From Erythrobacter sp. SD-21 (GTDB lineage Bacteria > Pseudomonadota > Alphaproteobacteria > Sphingomonadales > Sphingomonadaceae): DNA of 64,000 nucleotides. The stretch is from positions 248,001 through 312,000 of the forward strand of contig NZ_ABCG01000001.1 in the NCBI RefSeq assembly GCF_000181515.1. The letters run 5' to 3'. The notes under the pieces are model-generated. The model was not told where the DNA came from, made no database searches, and saw only the letters and a list, made by a program, of their open reading frames with translations. A program made the position numbers and the translations under genes. Positions 8,682 through 18,519 of this stretch are shown here, one piece after another (the first letter of the stretch is position 1; the number at the start of each line of letters is the position of its first letter).

Positions 8682-9445
8682 TGGCGGCCACCCCGGCCGA
8701 GTTCGCGCTTGAACGCCTGCACGTCGCCTTGCTTGAGTTCGACCGCCTGACCGCGCGGCAAATCGCCGAGGTGGAAGGGGCCGTAACCGATGCGCAACAG
8801 GCGGTTCACTTCCAGCCCGAAATGTTCGAGCACGCGGCGCACTTCGCGGTTCTTGCCTTCGCGCAGGGTCATCTCGATCCAGCGGTTGCGGCCCGAGCCG
8901 CGCTCGAGGTTCGCCTCGATCTGGCCATAGCGAATGCCGTCGATCGCGATGCCTTCGATGAGGTCGTCGAGCCGCTGCTGTGTAATGTCGCCGAATGCGC
9001 GCGCGCGGTAGGTGCGCGGCACGCCCGTGGAAGGCAGTTCCATCGCGCGCTTCATCTCGCCATCGTTGGTGAGCAGCAGCAGGCCCTCGGTGTTGAAGTC
9101 GAGACGGCCCACCGGCATCACGCGGCCCGCATCCTTGGGTAGGGCGTTACGCAGCGCGGCGTAGATGGTCGGACGGCCCTTGGGATCGCGCTCCGCCGTC
9201 AGCAGGCCGGAGGGCTTGTGGAACGCGAAAAGCCGCGTCTCTTCCGCTTCGCCGACGGGCTTGCCGTCGACCGTCACGCCGCGCAGGCTTTCGAGCTTCA
9301 CCGCGGGCGTATCGAGCACCTTGCCATCAAGCGACACTCGGCCGTCGGCAATCATGCGCTCGATCTCGCGGCGGCTGGCCACACCCGCGCGCGCGAGCAG
9401 CTTGGCGATACGGTCGCCGGCTTCGGGGAGTCTGTTGTCGGACAT
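8678..9445 (-). CDS. rluB: Pseudouridine synthase, RluB/RsuA family
   Basis: 255 residues. An N-terminal S4 RNA-binding domain (RIAKLLARAGVASRREIERM, about residues 12-31) is followed by the RsuA-type catalytic domain with 'GRLDFNTEGLLLLTNDG', which contains the catalytic aspartate, then 'RTYRARAFG' and 'LREGKNREVRRVLEHFGL'. It isomerises a uridine to pseudouridine in 23S (RluB) or 16S (RsuA) rRNA; the S4 domain and close linkage with rsmD fit an rRNA target, but B versus A/E/F is a family-level guess. It is the first gene of a two-gene unit with rsmD. Confidence 0.88.
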   Translation of the reverse strand: MSDNRLPEAGDRIAKLLARAGVASRREIERMIADGRVSLDGKVLDTPAVKLESLRGVTVDGKPVGEAEETRLFAFHKPSGLLTAERDPKGRPTIYAALRNALPKDAGRVMPVGRLDFNTEGLLLLTNDGEMKRAMELPSTGVPRTYRARAFGDITQQRLDDLIEGIAIDGIRYGQIEANLERGSGRNRWIEMTLREGKNREVRRVLEHFGLEVNRLLRIGYGPFHLGDLPRGQAVELKQGDVQAFKRELGRGGRQ

Positions 9446-9463
9446 GGATGCGCGGTTAGGCGC

Positions 9464-10627
9464 TCAGTTGGCGGCGCGCAAGGCTTCCTCGACGGTCTCG
9501 TGGTAGCGGCGGATACCGCCCTCCATCGTGCCCAGCGTTAGCTGAGGAACGGCTCCCGTCGCGAGGCCTTGCTGGCCGAGCTCGGCCGCACGGAAATCCT
9601 CGCTCGCAAAAACCCCGCCATCGAGCAGAGCCCAACTTCGCTCCCAGTGATCACGCGCCTTGTCGGTGCTCGGATGCTCGGGGATCAGCATGAAGTCCTC
9701 GACGAGCGTGCGGTCGTGCGCCTGCGGCATCATCACCATCAGGTTGATGTAATCGGGGCTGGGGATGACCAGCGCGCCCGGCATGAGCTGGTAGGCAAAG
9801 GTCACCACGCGTCGTAGTTGCGCCATATCGGTAAGATCGACGCCTTCCATCTCTTCCAGCCGCCCGACTGCGCTGCGGGCGTGCGGGCCGATCATGTCAC
9901 CGCTGGTCACACCATCCTTGAAAAACGGACCGATCGTCTGCGCGTGGAGGCGCGTGACGTGGTAGCTCTCGAGGAAGGCGTCCATGATGAGCTTCCAGTT
10001 GCCTCTAACCTCGTGGGTCTTGCGGCGGAACAGCACGTGGTCCCCGACGCCGAGCGCATCGAAATCCTCGCCGAGTTTCTCCGCCATCGTGAAATCCGCG
10101 GTTTCCTGCTGCGGGCAGAACCAGATCATGCCGCCCGCTTCCCTCGAAGTCAGCTCGACCAGGCCCATGGCGGTTTTGTCGAGATCGGGGAAAGTATCGG
10201 GGCGGGGCAGGGCGAGCAGCCGCCCGTCTACCGAATAGGTCCAGGCATGGTAGGGGCAGACCAGCTTCTTCGTGCAGCGCACTTCATCGCCTTCCACAAG
10301 TCGGGTCCCGCGATGACGGCAGACGTTCAGGAAGACATGCGCGGTGCCTTCCCCATCCCGAGTAATCAGTAACGGCCTTCCAGTGGCGTCGTGCGGCACC
10401 GCCATGCCCGGATCGGGCACCACCGCGCTGGGGCAGAGGATCTGCGGCAGGCGGTCGTAGATCGCGCTCTTCTCGCGGGCGAAGTATTCAGGATCGGTAT
10501 AGACATGCGCAGGCACGCTCGTCTGGCCGAGACCTTCGCGCGGAACGTCGTTCGCAATATCCTGTGCGAGCGCCAGCATGCCATCGGTCGGACGGCGCCC
10601 GTCGAGCAACGTGGAGGGAACTCCCAT
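9464..10627 (-). CDS. Aromatic ring-hydroxylating dioxygenase alpha subunit (Rieske oxygenase)
   Basis: 387 residues. The Rieske [2Fe-2S] ligands are visible as 'CRHRG' and 'CPYHAWTY' (about residues 103-107 and 124-131). The C-terminal catalytic domain has 'MDAFLESYHVTRLH', the two-histidine part of the mononuclear iron site. Rieske oxygenases add O2 to aromatic or other hydrophobic substrates, or carry out demethylation, with electrons from a separate reductase. No beta subunit, ferredoxin or reductase gene is near, so the partner must be elsewhere and the substrate is unknown. Start ATG at 10627 has AAAGGAACAG upstream. Confidence 0.88.
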   Translation of the reverse strand: MGVPSTLLDGRRPTDGMLALAQDIANDVPREGLGQTSVPAHVYTDPEYFAREKSAIYDRLPQILCPSAVVPDPGMAVPHDATGRPLLITRDGEGTAHVFLNVCRHRGTRLVEGDEVRCTKKLVCPYHAWTYSVDGRLLALPRPDTFPDLDKTAMGLVELTSREAGGMIWFCPQQETADFTMAEKLGEDFDALGVGDHVLFRRKTHEVRGNWKLIMDAFLESYHVTRLHAQTIGPFFKDGVTSGDMIGPHARSAVGRLEEMEGVDLTDMAQLRRVVTFAYQLMPGALVIPSPDYINLMVMMPQAHDRTLVEDFMLIPEHPSTDKARDHWERSWALLDGGVFASEDFRAAELGQQGLATGAVPQLTLGTMEGGIRRYHETVEEALRAAN

Positions 10628-10697
10628 CGCGCTGTTCCTTTCTCTCTCCGACCGCTAGTGTCGCAAAAAATACACCATAAAGGAAGGACGCTAGGGA

Positions 10698-12428
10698 ATG
10701 GCCGAAGTGGTTGCTGAGAAGAAGAAATCGGCCTGGAAGGTGCTCGCGCTGGCACTGACCAATCGCAAGACCGGCTTCATGCTGCTGTTCGGCTTTGCCA
10801 GCGGCCTGCCTTTCGCGCTGTTCCTCGGCACGCTGTTCGCCTGGCTGACCGAGGCGGAAGTCGACCTCGAGACGATGGGCATCTTCTCATTGATCGGGCT
10901 GGCCTACGCCTTCCAGTTCTTGTGGTCGCCCCTGATCGACAAGGTCAACATTCCCGTCCTGCGCAAGCTGGGGCGGCGCAAGCAGTGGATTGTTCCGGCG
11001 CAAGTGCTTCTGGGGACGATCCTCATCACCATGAGCATTCTCGACCCCAAGAGCCAGCTGGGCATGTTTAGCCTGCTCGCCGGGATCGGTGCTTTCGCCA
11101 GCGCCACGCAGGACATCGCCATCAACGCCTGGCGTATCGATGTGGCGGACGAAGTGGCCACGATCGACATCCTCTCGACCGTCTACCAGATGGGTTACCG
11201 CCTTTCCTCGCTGGTGGGCGGCGCGCTGGGCCTGGTCATCGCCGCGCGCATCGGCTGGCCGGAAACCTACGCCCTGATGGGCGCGATCCTGCTGTCGGTA
11301 GGCTTCGTGGGCTTGTGGGCTCCCAACGCGAGTGAAGTCGCCGCCGATGTCGCGACCGAGAGCGAACTCCAGGTCCGCGCACTGCGCAAGTCGGGCGAAT
11401 TGGAGCCCTCGGTTCGCAACCGCGCGCTGCTGCTGGTCGGCCTGCTGTGGGCAGGGGCCATCGGCACGGTGCTGACCTTTATGATCCTATCCATGGCGAA
11501 CGCGCCGGAAGATCGGCCCAATCCCACCGAATTTACCGCAACTTTCGGTCCGTTGATTATCCTTGCGACCATTATCCTGCCTGGTCTCATCGCCGGCTGG
11601 CTCGCCGGGCAGAAGAAGAAGGGCAAGCACGTGCTCGCCGCCGATGCGTCGGAGGCCACAGGCGGGGCTTTTGCGCTTGACCACCTCTACCGCGCGCTCG
11701 TCCTCCCGCTGGTGGAACTCGTGGGCCGGGTGGGCTGGGCGCTGGTGCTCATCCTCGCGGTGGTGCTGACCTACCGCATCTGCGACGCTATCTGGGGGAG
11801 CTTCGCCTATCCCTTCTACCTCGGCGAGCTGGAGTACACGAACGATGACGTCGCATTTGCGTCGAAATTCTTCGGTGTCGGAGCGATCATCCTCGGGCTG
11901 GCACTGGGCGGTTTCATGCTCACTACCATTGGACGCATGGCAACGCTGCTCATCGGTGGCATCCTCGCCGCGCTGACTAACCTCCTCTACGCCGATATGG
12001 CCGTGGGCGGGCACAATATGGCCGCGTTCAGCCAGGCCGTGGGCTTCACCTATCTTATCGAGCAGGTGCCGGGCATCGGCGATGCGGAGTTGGCTAAGCT
12101 GACCATCACCATCGGCTTCGAGAACCTTGCAATTGGCATCGCCGGGGCGGCCTATATCGCCTGGCTATCGAGCATCGTGTCGAAGAAGTTTAGCGCCGTG
12201 CAATACGCGCTGCTCGCCTCGCTCACGCTGTTGGTCGGCACGCTGGGGCGCGGCGCGTTGGGCGAGATGATCGAGAACCAGGGCTATTACGACGTTTTCA
12301 TCCTGACGACCTGGATTGGGCTCGCTGCTGCCATGCTGGTGTGCTTCGAATGGTACCGCGAGAGCCGCGGCAAGAAGCAAGCGGGAATCGTCGCGCCCGA
12401 AGCAGGAGAAGCCGTCCCGGCGGAATGA
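10698..12428 (+). CDS. ampG: AmpG-type MFS transporter (muropeptide permease family)
   Basis: 576 residues with about 12-14 hydrophobic segments. The N-terminal part matches AmpG-like permeases: 'FMLLFGFASGLPFALFLGTL', 'FQFLWSPLIDKVNIPVLRKL' and 'GAFASATQDIAINAWRIDV'. AmpG imports anhydro-muropeptides from the periplasm for cell wall recycling. The Sphingomonadales versions are longer than the enterobacterial protein, with an extra cytoplasmic loop around residues 300-320 (KKKGKHVLAADASE), so the substrate is less certain. A ribosome binding site (aaaggaagg) lies about 12 bases before the ATG. Convergent with folC, stops adjacent. Confidence 0.82.
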   Translation: MAEVVAEKKKSAWKVLALALTNRKTGFMLLFGFASGLPFALFLGTLFAWLTEAEVDLETMGIFSLIGLAYAFQFLWSPLIDKVNIPVLRKLGRRKQWIVPAQVLLGTILITMSILDPKSQLGMFSLLAGIGAFASATQDIAINAWRIDVADEVATIDILSTVYQMGYRLSSLVGGALGLVIAARIGWPETYALMGAILLSVGFVGLWAPNASEVAADVATESELQVRALRKSGELEPSVRNRALLLVGLLWAGAIGTVLTFMILSMANAPEDRPNPTEFTATFGPLIILATIILPGLIAGWLAGQKKKGKHVLAADASEATGGAFALDHLYRALVLPLVELVGRVGWALVLILAVVLTYRICDAIWGSFAYPFYLGELEYTNDDVAFASKFFGVGAIILGLALGGFMLTTIGRMATLLIGGILAALTNLLYADMAVGGHNMAAFSQAVGFTYLIEQVPGIGDAELAKLTITIGFENLAIGIAGAAYIAWLSSIVSKKFSAVQYALLASLTLLVGTLGRGALGEMIENQGYYDVFILTTWIGLAAAMLVCFEWYRESRGKKQAGIVAPEAGEAVPAE

Positions 12429-13718
12429 TCAGTCGGGCAGTTCGTCGTTGAGCCGTAGGACCTCGCCCGCGAGGTAAAGCGAACCGGAGACCAGAACAGG
12501 CAGGCCATCCTCGGGAAGGGCGGCAAGGGCTGAAGGCACGTTCTCGGCTTGCTTCGCTGTCGGGCCAAAGGCGGCGGCCTCGTGCCAGTCATGGCCGGGC
12601 ACAGGGACAACCGTGATGCTGGCGATCGCGTCGGCCAGCGGCTCGATAATGGCGCGCGGGTCCTTCGCGTCGAGCATGCCGATAACGAGATGCAACCGCT
12701 GTCCGGCAAAATGCTTGCCGAGAATGGCTCCGGCCGAAGGGTTGTGCCCGCCGTCGAGCCAGACCTCGCGGTCTCCCGTTAGCGGCCCCGGCGCGAGGCG
12801 CTGGAGGCGCGCGGGCCACCGGGCGGCGCGAAGGCCCTCCGCCATCGCGTCTCTCGACACCGAGACATGGTCCTGATGGCGCAGCATGGCGATCGCGAGC
12901 GCGGCGTTCTCCGGCTGGTGCGGACCGGGCAGGAGGGGGAGCGGGAGGACAAGTTCGCCGTGCCGGTCGGCGTAATGCAGGCCCGTTTCGCTCACGCTGA
13001 TCGACCATTCGCGCCCGCGCATGGCGAGCGGCGCACCGTTGCGCATGGCGGCGGCTTCGACCTCCAGAATCGCCGCCTCCGGATAGGACAGCGTCACGAG
13101 CGAGGAGCCGGGTTTTGCGATACCCGCCTTTTCGAAGGCAATGCGGGCGAGAGGGACTTCCGGCACGCCGTCCTCGGGCGCGAGCAGGAAACGCTCGTGG
13201 TCAATCCCAAGCGCAGAAATTCCGCAGGCCGCAGGCTTTTCGAGCACGTTGGTCGCATCGAAGCGCCCACCAAGGCCCACCTCGACCACGCAGGCATCCG
13301 CCGGAACGCGCGCGAATTCGGTGAAGGCGGCGGCGATGGTGACTTCGAAGAAGCTGGAATTGAGGTCCTCGCCCGCATCCAGCACATCGGCCAGCAGTTC
13401 GGCCAGTCGCTCGTCCGAGATCAGCTCGCCCGCCACGCGGATGCGCTCATTGTAGCGTACGAGGTGTGGGCTGGTTGTTACGTGGACCTTGTACCCTTCG
13501 GCCTCCAGCATCGCGCGCAGGAAGGCGCAGGTGGAGCCCTTGCCGTTGGTTCCGGCGACATGGAACACCGGCGGCAGTTTCTGGTGTGGGTTGCCGAGCC
13601 TCTCCAGCAGCGCGCGGATCGTCTCAAGCCCCAGCCGCCCATCGGGCACGCTCAGGGCCGCCAGCCGGTCCAGCTGGGCCTGCACGGCGGAATTATCGGA
13701 GCGGGCGAAGTCCCGCAT
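12429..13718 (-). CDS. folC: Bifunctional folylpolyglutamate synthase / dihydrofolate synthase FolC
   Basis: 429 residues, full length. The ATP-binding loop is 'HVAGTNGKGSTCAFLRAML' (about residues 48-66), followed by 'VHVTTSPHLVRYNERI' (the omega loop) and 'ACVVEVGLGGRFDATNV', typical of the Mur ligase superfamily member FolC. It joins glutamate to dihydropteroate and then extends the glutamate tail of folates in the cytoplasm. It lies 8 bases after accD, as the last gene of the trpB-trpA-accD-folC cluster that is common in alphaproteobacteria. Confidence 0.95.
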   Translation of the reverse strand: MRDFARSDNSAVQAQLDRLAALSVPDGRLGLETIRALLERLGNPHQKLPPVFHVAGTNGKGSTCAFLRAMLEAEGYKVHVTTSPHLVRYNERIRVAGELISDERLAELLADVLDAGEDLNSSFFEVTIAAAFTEFARVPADACVVEVGLGGRFDATNVLEKPAACGISALGIDHERFLLAPEDGVPEVPLARIAFEKAGIAKPGSSLVTLSYPEAAILEVEAAAMRNGAPLAMRGREWSISVSETGLHYADRHGELVLPLPLLPGPHQPENAALAIAMLRHQDHVSVSRDAMAEGLRAARWPARLQRLAPGPLTGDREVWLDGGHNPSAGAILGKHFAGQRLHLVIGMLDAKDPRAIIEPLADAIASITVVPVPGHDWHEAAAFGPTAKQAENVPSALAALPEDGLPVLVSGSLYLAGEVLRLNDELPD

Positions 13719-13726
13719 GGCGCGCG

Positions 13727-14575
13727 TCAGGCCGCTTCGGCAGGCACGAGATAGTCGATGATCGTCGCCAACGTGTCCTTCAGGTCGTGGCGATGCACCA
13801 CCATGTCGACCATGCCGTGCTTGTGCAGGTACTCGGCGCGCTGGAAGCCGTCGGGCAGCTGCTCGCGGATCGTGTCCTGGATCACGCGCTGGCCGGCAAA
13901 GCCGATGAGCGCGCCGGGCTCGGCAATATGCAAATCACCCAGCATGGCGTAGCTTGCCGTGACACCGCCCGTAGTCGGGTCGGTCAGCAGGACGATATAG
14001 GGCAGGCCGGCCTGTTTCAGGCGGCGCGTCATTACGGTCGCCTTGGGCATCTGCATGAGGCTCAGGATGCCTTCCTGCATGCGCGCACCGCCAGCCGCGG
14101 TCACGACGATATAGGGCGCGCGCAGCGTCAGCGCGCGCTCGGCGCCCTGGCAGAAGGCGGTGCCCACGGCCATGCCCATGCTACCGCCCATGAAGCTGAA
14201 GTCCTGCACGCCGACGACGGCGGGTTTGCCCTCGATCGTGCCTTCACCGACGAGGAAAGCATCCTTGTGCGGGCTCTTGGCACGCGCCTGCTTGAGGCGG
14301 TCGGTGTACTTCTTCGAATCGCGGAACTTGAGCGGATCTTCGGTCACATCCGGCACGGGAAGCGTAGCGAAGCCTTCGTCGAGCAGCAGCGCGAGGCGAC
14401 GGTCGGCACCGATGCGGCCGTGATGATCACAGCGCGGGCAGACATCGCCATTGTCGGCATATTCCTGCCCGAAGACCATCTGCTGACAGCCGGGGCACTT
14501 GACCCAGAGATCCTTGTCGGTGGTGCGCTTGGGCAGCCAGCCGATATTGTTACGGACGCGTGTAAACCAGTTCAT
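13727..14575 (-). CDS. accD: Acetyl-CoA carboxylase carboxyltransferase subunit beta AccD
   Basis: 282 residues. The N-terminal four-cysteine zinc finger is visible as 'CPGCQQM' (about residue 28) and 'CPRCDHH' (about residue 47). The carboxyltransferase fold follows with '[14 protein letters not shown]', '[13 protein letters not shown]', '[16 protein letters not shown]' and '[12 protein letters not shown]'. With AccA it transfers the carboxyl group from biotin to acetyl-CoA to give malonyl-CoA for fatty acid synthesis. The start overlaps the end of trpA by 4 bases (ATGA), indicating translational coupling. Confidence 0.96.
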   Translation of the reverse strand: MNWFTRVRNNIGWLPKRTTDKDLWVKCPGCQQMVFGQEYADNGDVCPRCDHHGRIGADRRLALLLDEGFATLPVPDVTEDPLKFRDSKKYTDRLKQARAKSPHKDAFLVGEGTIEGKPAVVGVQDFSFMGGSMGMAVGTAFCQGAERALTLRAPYIVVTAAGGARMQEGILSLMQMPKATVMTRRLKQAGLPYIVLLTDPTTGGVTASYAMLGDLHIAEPGALIGFAGQRVIQDTIREQLPDGFQRAEYLHKHGMVDMVVHRHDLKDTLATIIDYLVPAEAA

Positions 14576-15372
14576 GCGGCGCCCTTTGCCGCCGAATGCA
14601 CTGCCTTGGCAAGGCTTGCCGTATATTCGCGCAGCTTTTCCGGAGCGTCAGCGCCGTGTTCGCCGACCAGTTCGACCAGCGCGGAGCCTACGACAACACC
14701 GTCCGCAACCTGGGCAATGGCACCCGCCTGCTCGGGCGTGCGGACCCCGAAGCCGACTGCGATGGGGAGGTCGGTCGCAGCCTTCAGGCGTGCCACCGCT
14801 TCCTCGATCGAGGTCTGCGCAGCCTGCTGCTTGCCGGTGATGCCCGCGACGGAGACGTAGTAGAGGAACCCGTCCGAGCCTTCGAGCACCTGCGGCAGGC
14901 GCTTCGCATCGGTGGTTGGGGTGGCAAGGCGGATGGGAGCGATGCCCGCCGCGCGCAGCTGCGGGCCGAGCGCGTCGTCTTCCTCGGGTGGGATGTCGAC
15001 GCAAATCACGCCATCGATACCCGCTTCTTTGGCGGCATTGGCGAACCAGCCCGGCCCGCGCCGGATCATCGGATTGGCATAGCCCATCAGAACCAGCGGC
15101 ACGTCCGGATGACGCTCGCGAAACTTGCGTGCGATGCGCAGAACATCGGCGGTGGTCGTGCCTGCGCCGAGCGAGCGCAGGTTTGCGTTCTGGATTGCGG
15201 GACCATCCGCCATGGGATCGGTGAAGGGCATCCCCAGCTCGATCACATCCGCGCCGCCCTCGACCAGCGCGTCGAGATTGGCCGCCGTGTCGCCATCGCC
15301 TGCGGTGATGAAGCAGACGAGCACAGGATGGGATTTGGAGAAGGCGTTGGAGAGGCGGTTTGGGGCGCTCAT
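14572..15372 (-). CDS. trpA: Tryptophan synthase alpha chain TrpA
   Basis: 266 residues, usual length. The signature '[19 protein letters not shown]' includes the catalytic glutamate, and '[11 protein letters not shown]' carries the catalytic aspartate; '[13 protein letters not shown]' and '[11 protein letters not shown]' form the phosphate-binding part of the TIM barrel. It cleaves indole-3-glycerol phosphate to indole, which passes to TrpB. Unusually, it is separated from trpB by a small membrane-protein gene and about 265 bp of non-coding DNA holding a palindromic repeat, so it may not depend solely on the trpB promoter. Confidence 0.96.
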   Translation of the reverse strand: MSAPNRLSNAFSKSHPVLVCFITAGDGDTAANLDALVEGGADVIELGMPFTDPMADGPAIQNANLRSLGAGTTTADVLRIARKFRERHPDVPLVLMGYANPMIRRGPGWFANAAKEAGIDGVICVDIPPEEDDALGPQLRAAGIAPIRLATPTTDAKRLPQVLEGSDGFLYYVSVAGITGKQQAAQTSIEEAVARLKAATDLPIAVGFGVRTPEQAGAIAQVADGVVVGSALVELVGEHGADAPEKLREYTASLAKAVHSAAKGAA

Positions 15373-15564
15373 GACTTGGGCGGCAATCCTACAGCTTGGA
15401 ACGGATGGAACACGGTCCTGGCGGAAAATCTCTCGGGGCCGTGAAAGGGCCGGAAATCGGCGTTTCGATGAGTTTGAAGGCGGTCATTCGATTACTATGC
15501 CAGAGCTACGTCTGTGTAGGACAGAGGGGCTTGGCGCCTTCCGAAAGGGAAGGACACTCCACCT

Positions 15565-15596
15565 TCACCCCGGACCCCGGATCAAGTCCGGGGTGA
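15565..15596. repeat. Palindromic extragenic repeat between trpA and the small membrane-protein gene
   Basis: TCACCCCGGA / TCCGGGGTGA form a perfect 10-bp inverted repeat around 12 bases that themselves can pair in a second way (CCCCGG...TCCGGGG). There is no T tract on either strand, so it is not a simple terminator. It resembles the CCCCGGA-type dispersed palindromes I associate with alphaproteobacterial genomes; only one copy was noticed in this window. The rest of the 265-bp gap (15373-15637) holds nothing else I can support. Confidence 0.6.
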
Positions 15597-15637
15597 CGAG
15601 CGCGGGTTGGGGCTTGGCAAAGGGGTGGGAGATGCGA

Positions 15638-15832
15638 TCAGGCATTGTTCTCATCGTGATGAGCCCAACTAATCAGGCGTTTAATCGGAGTGATGACAGC
15701 AAAAGCAACTGCAAGCAGTCCTACCTCATTCAGCTCACTCGGCCAGCCGAACGCTAGATGCAAAGTGCCGAAGAAGAGCGCGGCAATTAAGCCGCCTATT
15801 GCGGCTTCTCGAACCTCAATTAGCCAATTCAC
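15638..15832 (-). CDS. Small membrane protein of unknown function, coupled to trpB
   Basis: 64 residues starting at a GTG (15832) that overlaps the trpB stop codon (ATGTGA), which argues for translational coupling. Two hydrophobic segments are seen, about residues 11-30 ([17 protein letters not shown]) and 37-52 ([14 protein letters not shown]), with a charged tail ([14 protein letters not shown]). No family recognised. Its place inside the trpB-trpA-accD-folC cluster may be incidental. The overlap with trpB and the membrane-like pattern are what support it as a real gene; a start further upstream inside trpB is less likely. Confidence 0.55.
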   Translation of the reverse strand: MNWLIEVREAAIGGLIAALFFGTLHLAFGWPSELNEVGLLAVAFAVITPIKRLISWAHHDENNA

Positions 15833-17064
15833 ATCTTCACTCCCAGCCGCTCGGCGACGGTGAAGATGTCCTTGTCCCCGCGTCCACACAGGTTCGCGAG
15901 AATGATGCTGTCCTTCGGCATTTCCTTCGCGCGCTTCGCCACCGCTGCAACCGCGTGGCTCGGCTCCAGCGCGGGAATGATGCCCTCGGTGCGGCAGAGG
16001 AGCTGGAAGGCCTCTAGCGCTTCCTCGTCAGTGATAGCCGTGTATTCGACGCGGCCCGTGTCCTTGAGCCAGGCGTGCTCGGGGCCGATGCCGGGATAAT
16101 CGAGGCCGGCGCTGATCGAGTGGCCTTCGGTGATCTGGCCGTCATCGTCTTGCAGCAGATAGGTCCTGTTGCCATGGAGCACGCCGGGGAAGCCGCCGAG
16201 GAGGCTTGCCGCGTGCTCGTCGCCATCGAGGCCGTGGCCTGCCGCCTCGACACCGAGCATTTTCACGTCCGGATCGTCGAGGAAGGGGTGGAACAGGCCG
16301 AGTGCGTTCGAGCCGCCGCCGATGGCGGCCACAAGCAGGTCGGGAAGGCGGCCGATGCGGTCCTGCATTTGCTGGCGCGCTTCCTTGCCGATCACGCTCT
16401 GGAAGTCGCGGACGAGCTCGGGATAGGGATGCGGGCCTGCGGCAGTGCCGATGATGTAGAAGGTGTCGTGGACATTCGCGACCCAGTGGCGCAGCCCTTC
16501 GTTCATCGCATCCTTCAGCGTGCCGCGCCCGCTGGTGACGGGCACGACTTCCGCGCCGAGCAGCTTCATGCGGAAGACATTGGGCGACTGTCGCCGCACA
16601 TCCTCTGCGCCCATGTAGATGACGCAAGGCAGGCCGAAGCGCGCGCAGACGGTGGCGGTGGCGACGCCGTGCTGGCCCGCGCCGGTTTCCGCGATAATGC
16701 GCGTCTTGCCCATGCGGATGGCGAGCAGGATCTGCCCGATGCAATTGTTAATCTTGTGCGCGCCGGTGTGATTGAGCTCGTCGCGCTTGAACCAGACCTG
16801 CGCGCCGCGCCCCTCGGGAGAGCCAACTCGCAATGCTTCGGTGAGGCGTTCCGCGAAGTAGAGCGGCGAGGGGCGGCCCACGTAATGTTCGAGGAGGTCG
16901 TCGAACTGCGCCTGGAATTCGGGGTCGGCCTGCGCTGCGCGGTATTCGCGCTCGAGGTCGAGGACCAGTGGCATCAGCGTTTCGGCAACGTAGCGGCCGC
17001 CATAGTCGCCGAAGTGTCCGCGCTCGTCCGGCTGGTTCTTATAGGTGTTCGGATTGCTCGCCAT
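15829..17064 (-). CDS. trpB: Tryptophan synthase beta chain TrpB
   Basis: 411 residues from the ATG at 17064 ([20 protein letters not shown]). The PLP lysine lies in '[14 protein letters not shown]', and the glycine-rich phosphate loop is '[12 protein letters not shown]'. '[14 protein letters not shown]' and '[12 protein letters not shown]' are standard TrpB motifs. It condenses indole with serine to make tryptophan, in an alpha2-beta2 complex with TrpA. The open frame extends further 5' to 17157, but that part overlaps the chorismate mutase on the other strand and has no family match, so the later start was chosen. Confidence 0.96.
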   Translation of the reverse strand: MASNPNTYKNQPDERGHFGDYGGRYVAETLMPLVLDLEREYRAAQADPEFQAQFDDLLEHYVGRPSPLYFAERLTEALRVGSPEGRGAQVWFKRDELNHTGAHKINNCIGQILLAIRMGKTRIIAETGAGQHGVATATVCARFGLPCVIYMGAEDVRRQSPNVFRMKLLGAEVVPVTSGRGTLKDAMNEGLRHWVANVHDTFYIIGTAAGPHPYPELVRDFQSVIGKEARQQMQDRIGRLPDLLVAAIGGGSNALGLFHPFLDDPDVKMLGVEAAGHGLDGDEHAASLLGGFPGVLHGNRTYLLQDDDGQITEGHSISAGLDYPGIGPEHAWLKDTGRVEYTAITDEEALEAFQLLCRTEGIIPALEPSHAVAAVAKRAKEMPKDSIILANLCGRGDKDIFTVAERLGVKM

Positions 17065-17155
17065 GGCTCCCCCATGCCGAGGGATTGCGGACAAGTCGAG
17101 AGAGGCTTTGGTTTGTCCTCGACAAGCGCCATTCAACGCGCCATTCGCCCCGTCC

Positions 17156-17467
17156 ATGGACGAGAATTACAAGCTGCCCGAAGACTGCGAGACCATGGCC
17201 GAAGTGCGCAAGGGCGTGGACGCGACTGACCGCGAACTGATGGCGCTGCTCGACCGCCGCTTCGGCTACATGCGCGCCGCCGCCCGGATCAAGACCGACC
17301 GCAATGTCGTGCGTGACGAGGCGCGCAAGGCAGAAGTGATCGAGAACGCCCGCGCCGATGCAGAAAAGCGCGACCTTCCACATGGGAAAATCGCGCAAAT
17401 CTGGGGCCTTCTGGTCGAAACCTCGATTACTTACGAACTGGTCGAGTGGGATCGCATTCGTAGCTGA
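17156..17467 (+). CDS. Chorismate mutase (AroQ type)
   Basis: 103 residues from ATG at 17156 ([11 protein letters not shown]). All-helical AroQ-type chorismate mutase: '[20 protein letters not shown]' is the first helix with the catalytic arginine, '[20 protein letters not shown]' carries the conserved lysine and arginine, and '[13 protein letters not shown]' the last helix. It converts chorismate to prephenate for phenylalanine and tyrosine synthesis. It is divergent from trpB with about 90 bases between starts, so the two branches of aromatic amino acid synthesis lie back to back. Some short relatives act as isochorismate-pyruvate lyases, a less likely alternative. Confidence 0.88.
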   Translation: MDENYKLPEDCETMAEVRKGVDATDRELMALLDRRFGYMRAAARIKTDRNVVRDEARKAEVIENARADAEKRDLPHGKIAQIWGLLVETSITYELVEWDRIRS

Positions 17468-17483
17468 TCGGATCCGGCTGCGA

Positions 17484-17708
17484 TCAATTGCCCTGGTTGA
17501 ATTCGGTCCAACCTTCCTTGGTCAGGCAGACCCTTTCCTTGCGGCGGCTGCTCATGTCCATGCGGATGTAGCGGCAGATTTTTTCATTCTTCGCATCGGC
17601 AGGCTGCTGCGAATCCGTCTTCTTTTCATCCTTCTTGTCTTCCGGTTCGGTCGCCAAAGCGGGGGCCGAAAGGGTTGCAAGGGCGAGTAAAGGCAAAGCG
17701 AAACGCAT
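17484..17708 (-). CDS. Small secreted hypothetical protein
   Basis: 74 residues. A signal peptide is clear (MRFALPLLALATLSAPALA), followed by a lysine/aspartate-rich linker and a C-terminal part with two cysteines: 'ICRYIRMDMSSRRKERVCLT' and 'EGWTEFNQ'. The two cysteines could form one disulfide in the periplasm. A ribosome binding site (GAGGATTTACC before ATG) supports the start. Proteins of this shape are common in sphingomonads but I know of no assigned function. Confidence 0.65.
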   Translation of the reverse strand: MRFALPLLALATLSAPALATEPEDKKDEKKTDSQQPADAKNEKICRYIRMDMSSRRKERVCLTKEGWTEFNQGN

Positions 17709-17787
17709 GGTAAATCCTCGAATTGTCTGGAGAAAATCTTCAACTTCTCCCTACCGGCCTTCTGACGAAGGATCGATAATTAATCGA

Positions 17788-18519
17788 CTAACTGCGTTTG
17801 GCGTCACGCTGAAGCGATGACAATACCCCGCGGAGCGTCCGCACTTCGAGGTGATTCCAGCCCGGCTTGGTCAGCACACCGCGAAGCGTGCGGCGGGTGG
17901 CCTCAGCTCTAGATTCGGGTAGGAAATAGCCCTTCGATTCGAGCATGCCTTCCATATGGGCGATCAGACCTTCCAACTCCTTTTGCGGGGCGGGGGGAAG
18001 CTGGTCCTCCTGCGTCGGCTGGACGAGGCTTTCGTGCTTCGACCATTCATAGGCGCAAAGGATGACCGCCTGCGCAAGGTTCAATGAGCCGAATTCGGGA
18101 TTGATGGGCACCGTCAGGATCGCGCGAGCGAGCGCGACGTCCTCCGTCTCCAGGCCGGATCGTTCGGGGCCGAACAGGATCGCGCTGCGCCCGTCGGCCT
18201 GCGCCATTTCGCGGCTTGCTTCCTCGGGCGTGTAGACGGGCTTGGTTACGCCGCGCTTGCGCACGGTGGTGGCGTAAACATGGGAGCAATCGGCCAAGGC
18301 CTCGGCGGTGCTGTCGAACACGCGGGCCTTTTCAAGCACGATGTCCGCCCCGGCAGCGGCAGGCCCGGCATCGGGGTTCGGCCATCCGTCGCGCGGGGTC
18401 ACCATGCGCAGTTCGACCAGCCCAAAATTGAGCATCGCGCGCGCCGCCTTGCCGATGTTCTCGCCCAATTGCGGCCGGACGAGGACGACGACCGGCTTTT
18501 TCGGCTCAGCTGCGCTCAT
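17788..18519 (-). CDS. trmJ: tRNA (cytidine/uridine-2'-O-)-methyltransferase TrmJ
   Basis: 243 residues of the SPOUT (TrmH) superfamily. '[20 protein letters not shown]' is the N-terminal signature of the TrmJ group, '[18 protein letters not shown]' and '[20 protein letters not shown]' form the trefoil-knot SAM site. TrmJ methylates the 2'-OH of residue 32 in the anticodon loop of tRNAs. The C-terminal extension (about 85 residues) fits TrmJ rather than TrmL. Its start overlaps nrdR by 14 bases, so it is the last gene of the rpiB-glyA-nrdR unit. Confidence 0.88.
   Translation of the reverse strand: MSAAEPKKPVVVLVRPQLGENIGKAARAMLNFGLVELRMVTPRDGWPNPDAGPAAAGADIVLEKARVFDSTAEALADCSHVYATTVRKRGVTKPVYTPEEASREMAQADGRSAILFGPERSGLETEDVALARAILTVPINPEFGSLNLAQAVILCAYEWSKHESLVQPTQEDQLPPAPQKELEGLIAHMEGMLESKGYFLPESRAEATRRTLRGVLTKPGWNHLEVRTLRGVLSSLQRDAKRS

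Noticed and set aside
15396..15596. Possible 66-codon plus-strand ORF between trpA and the small membrane gene
   Set aside because: Its end translates the palindromic repeat (TPDPGSSPG-type sequence), a common artefact, and it has no ribosome binding site or likeness.
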